Shown: positions 5,838 to 6,582 of the stretch, piece after piece
How the letters are laid out: each line of letters starts with the position of its first letter
Numbering within the stretch: the stretch's first letter is position 1
Assembly (NCBI GenBank): GCA_024689165.1
Contig: JAILDS010000246.1
Span: 1-6,582, forward strand
Length of the DNA stretch: 6,582 nucleotides
Direction: 5' to 3'
Origin: Clostridia bacterium
GTDB lineage: Bacteria; Bacillota; Clostridia; Oscillospirales; Acutalibacteraceae
The notes under the pieces: generated by a model
Told to the model about the DNA's origin: nothing
Databases searched by the model: none
What the model saw: only the letters and a program-made list of their open reading frames with translations
Made by a program: the position numbers and the translations under genes

Positions 5838-5966
5838 AATGATATCCGTTCCTGTCGGAACGGGTGATATACCTTCGGTATGATATCCTTTTGGATTTCT
5901 CGCCGCAGGCGAGTTATCCAAAAAGGATGATATACGCCTGCGGCGTATTAAGGAACGGATATCATT
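5838..5966. repeat. 129-base element bounded by perfect 16-bp inverted repeats
   Basis: AATGATATCCGTTCCT (5838-5853) is the exact reverse complement of 5951-5966. The arms enclose four smaller hairpins. The size and the terminal inverted repeats recall a miniature mobile element, but no target-site duplication is seen (C5837 on one side, A5967 on the other, with no obvious direct repeat). It could also be the ancestral left half of the array. Confidence 0.65.
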
Positions 5967-6084
5967 ATAAGCGAAGCGAATAACAAGGTTCTGCCCGCAG
6001 GGCAGGTTCTTATATCATACAGACGCGAAGCGGCTGTATATCATGCGGCGCAAGCCGTATATCATATCGCCGGCGATATATCAT
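5838..6084. repeat. Array of small hairpins punctuated by ATGATAT motifs with a polarity switch
   Basis: The array holds at least nine hairpins or palindromes: 5846-5863, 5869-5881, 5885-5928 (with an inner CTCGCC-GCA-GGCGAG at 5899-5913), 5932-5948, 5965-5983, 5991-6005, 6017-6039, 6043-6060 and the perfect 16-base palindrome 6064-6079. Between them the motif appears as ATGATAT at 5839, 5880 and 5927 (GTGATAT at 5864), then reversed as ATATCAT at 5959, 6012, 6038, 6059 and 6078. No reading frame fits it. It is not a CRISPR array because unit lengths and sequences vary and each unit is itself a hairpin. I recall similar modular hairpin arrays in gut clostridial genomes but cannot name a described family. 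Confidence 0.85.
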
Positions 6085-6181
6085 TGACGTTTCTTTATTA
6101 ATGAAGTCGTCCCTGACGGGGCTAATGAAGGAATTAAGACGCTCCGCTTGTCAGACAAGATACTTGCGGACCTTATTAATG
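6085..6181. repeat. Right-hand part of the array: degenerate inverted and direct repeats
   Basis: TTATTAATG occurs at 6095-6103 and 6173-6181, bracketing the hairpin GTCCC-TGAC-GGGGC (6109-6122) and a larger stem TCCGC (6143-6147) with GCGGA (6166-6170) that contains CTTGT/ACAAG (6147-6151 and 6155-6159). The segment lacks ATGATAT motifs and may be an older or different repeat module. No gene is seen here. Confidence 0.5.
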
Positions 6182-6183
6182 TA

Positions 6184-6192
6184 ATTATACCA
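6184..6192 (-). promoter_or_regulatory. Extended -10 promoter candidate reading into the hairpin array
   Basis: The minus strand reads TGGTATAAT, an extended -10 with a perfect TATAAT (6189-6184) in AT-rich DNA. No convincing -35 is seen, although extended -10 promoters can work without one. Transcription would start near 6177, run leftwards through the whole array, and meet the bidirectional terminator at 5836-5811. Confidence 0.4.
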
Positions 6193-6288
6193 TAATAAAA
6201 AATATATCCGGCGCTGTGGAGCCGTGAAGCGTCCTCCGGACTTGAGTACCGAAAGGCGCAAAGAGCCTATATGAGAGCGTATAAAAGG
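6193..6288. other. Intergenic stretch without a recognised gene
   Basis: No credible reading frame or ribosome binding site is found on either strand. The only structure is an imperfect pairing of TCCGGCGCT (6207-6215) with the region up to CCGGA (6237-6241), and a short AGGC/GCCT hairpin near 6255-6269. It may be 3' flank of the minus-strand gene or decayed repeat. Confidence 0.4.
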
Positions 6289-6324
6289 AAGAAGCCTCGT
6301 CCCGGGGTCGGGAAGAGGCTTCTT
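6289..6324. terminator. Terminator-like hairpin between the array and the minus-strand gene
   Basis: AAGAAGCCTC (6289-6298) pairs perfectly over 10 bp with GAGGCTTCTT (6315-6324), with an inner CCCG/CGGG stem in the loop. On the minus strand it is followed by CCTTTTAT, so it fits as the terminator of the minus-strand gene ending at 6411, 87 bases upstream of it. On the plus strand it is followed by a looser T-rich stretch, so it may also work rightwards. Confidence 0.7.
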
Positions 6325-6361
6325 TCTGATTATTATTTTAACTTGGATCCGAGAGCTGCGG

Positions 6362-6377
6362 CCGGCGGGTGCGCCGG
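6362..6377. repeat. GC hairpin in the 3' flank of the last gene
   Basis: CCGGCG (6362-6367) and CGCCGG (6372-6377) form a perfect 6-bp stem around GGTG. It lies between the stop of the minus-strand gene and the terminator hairpin. There is no T-run after it on either strand, so it probably adds 3' end stability, or is incidental in GC-rich DNA. Confidence 0.35.
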
Positions 6378-6410
6378 AGCCGGGAACTCAGTCGGTCGAA
6401 GTTTTTCCGC

Positions 6411-6582
6411 TCACTCGGAGCGAAGGCCAAGGAATACGAGTACCTTGCGGAAGAACTCTATAAGCCTGTCGAGCAGCCTTCTGAGTCTGCCGAGGAAGCT
6501 GTTGTCCACTTCTTCGGCGGGCTCGTCCGCGTTATCTTCGGCGGCGGGCTCTTCTTCAACGGCCTCCATCGGAACGGCCGAG
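6411..6582 (-). CDS. 3' end of an unrecognised gene, acidic linker plus amphipathic C-terminus
   Basis: Only the last 56 residues are inside the window; the frame is open to the right edge and the 5' end lies beyond it. The visible part has an acidic, Ala/Pro-rich linker (MEAVEEEPAAEDNADEPAEE) followed by SFLGRLRRLLDRLIEFFRKV and LVFLGLRSE, a likely amphipathic helix with basic and aromatic faces. Such tails occur at the ends of some surface or secreted clostridial proteins, but this is not enough to assign a family. The internal ATG at 6570 has no ribosome binding site, so a separate tiny gene is unlikely. A terminator-like hairpin follows at 6324-6289. Confidence 0.6.
   Translation of the reverse strand, partial: SAVPMEAVEEEPAAEDNADEPAEEVDNSFLGRLRRLLDRLIEFFRKVLVFLGLRSE

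Noticed and set aside
5603..5839. Minus-strand reading frame over tRNA-Pro giving a peptide with GVTGLEPMASWSRTKR
   Set aside because: This is the antisense translation of a tRNA gene, a well-known spurious protein pattern. The tRNA cloverleaf, promoter and terminator explain the DNA.
5914..5922. DnaA box (TTATCCAAA), and another near-match around 1182-1190
   Set aside because: Each has a mismatch to the consensus and stands alone. The first is explained by the stem of the hairpin at 5885-5928. No cluster of boxes supports an origin here.
5838..5966. Insertion sequence or active miniature transposon
   Set aside because: There are perfect inverted arms, but no visible target-site duplication and no transposase remnant, so the label of mobile element is not supported; it is kept as a repeat.
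5838..6084. CRISPR array
   Set aside because: The repeated motif is only 7 bases, unit spacing is irregular, orientation flips, and the pieces between are palindromes rather than unique spacers.

Overview
The window looks like GC-rich chromosomal DNA from a monoderm Firmicute, most likely a gut-type clostridium of the Oscillospirales kind. The reasons are the gene order rpmH-rnpA-yidD-yidC-jag, a Jag/KhpB protein with both KH and R3H domains, strong AGGAGG-type ribosome binding sites, use of TTG and GTG starts, and a hairpin-rich intergenic repeat array. This placement is inferred from gene content and style, not from a tree.

Layout. (1) Positions 1-1126, minus strand: a membrane-anchored, ComEC/Rec2-like metallo-beta-lactamase-fold protein, followed by the ribosome binding site of another minus-strand gene that starts just outside the window. 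(2) Positions 1127-1226: a divergent promoter region with a near-consensus promoter for rpmH. (3) Positions 1227-4221, plus strand: rpmH (too short for most ORF filters), rnpA (TTG start), yidD (GTG start overlapping the rnpA stop), yidC and jag/khpB. This is the classical ribosomal protein / RNase P / membrane insertase / RNA-binding cluster. jag carries an unusual Gly/Arg-rich tail. (4) Positions 4326-5678: a class II CCA-adding enzyme after a gap with an 8-bp long-range helix next to its ribosome binding site. (5) Positions 5692-5836: tRNA-Pro(CGG) with its own promoter and a bidirectional terminator. (6) Positions 5838-6181: a gene-free array of at least nine small hairpins punctuated by ATGATAT motifs whose orientation flips in the middle. 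(7) Positions 6182-6410: intergenic DNA with one strong terminator-like hairpin. (8) Positions 6411-6582, minus strand: the 3' end of an unrecognised gene.

Functional theme. rnpA encodes the protein subunit of RNase P, which trims tRNA 5' ends, and cca completes tRNA 3' ends; a tRNA-Pro gene follows directly. YidD and YidC act in membrane protein insertion, and Jag/KhpB is an RNA-binding regulator commonly encoded beside yidC. dnaA, mnmE, mnmG and rsmG, which often flank this cluster, are not in the window, and no convincing origin is seen.

The least ordinary parts are the hairpin array, which lies between a leftward extended -10 promoter candidate and a bidirectional terminator and so could be a structured RNA, the RGG-like tail of Jag, and the structured leader of cca.
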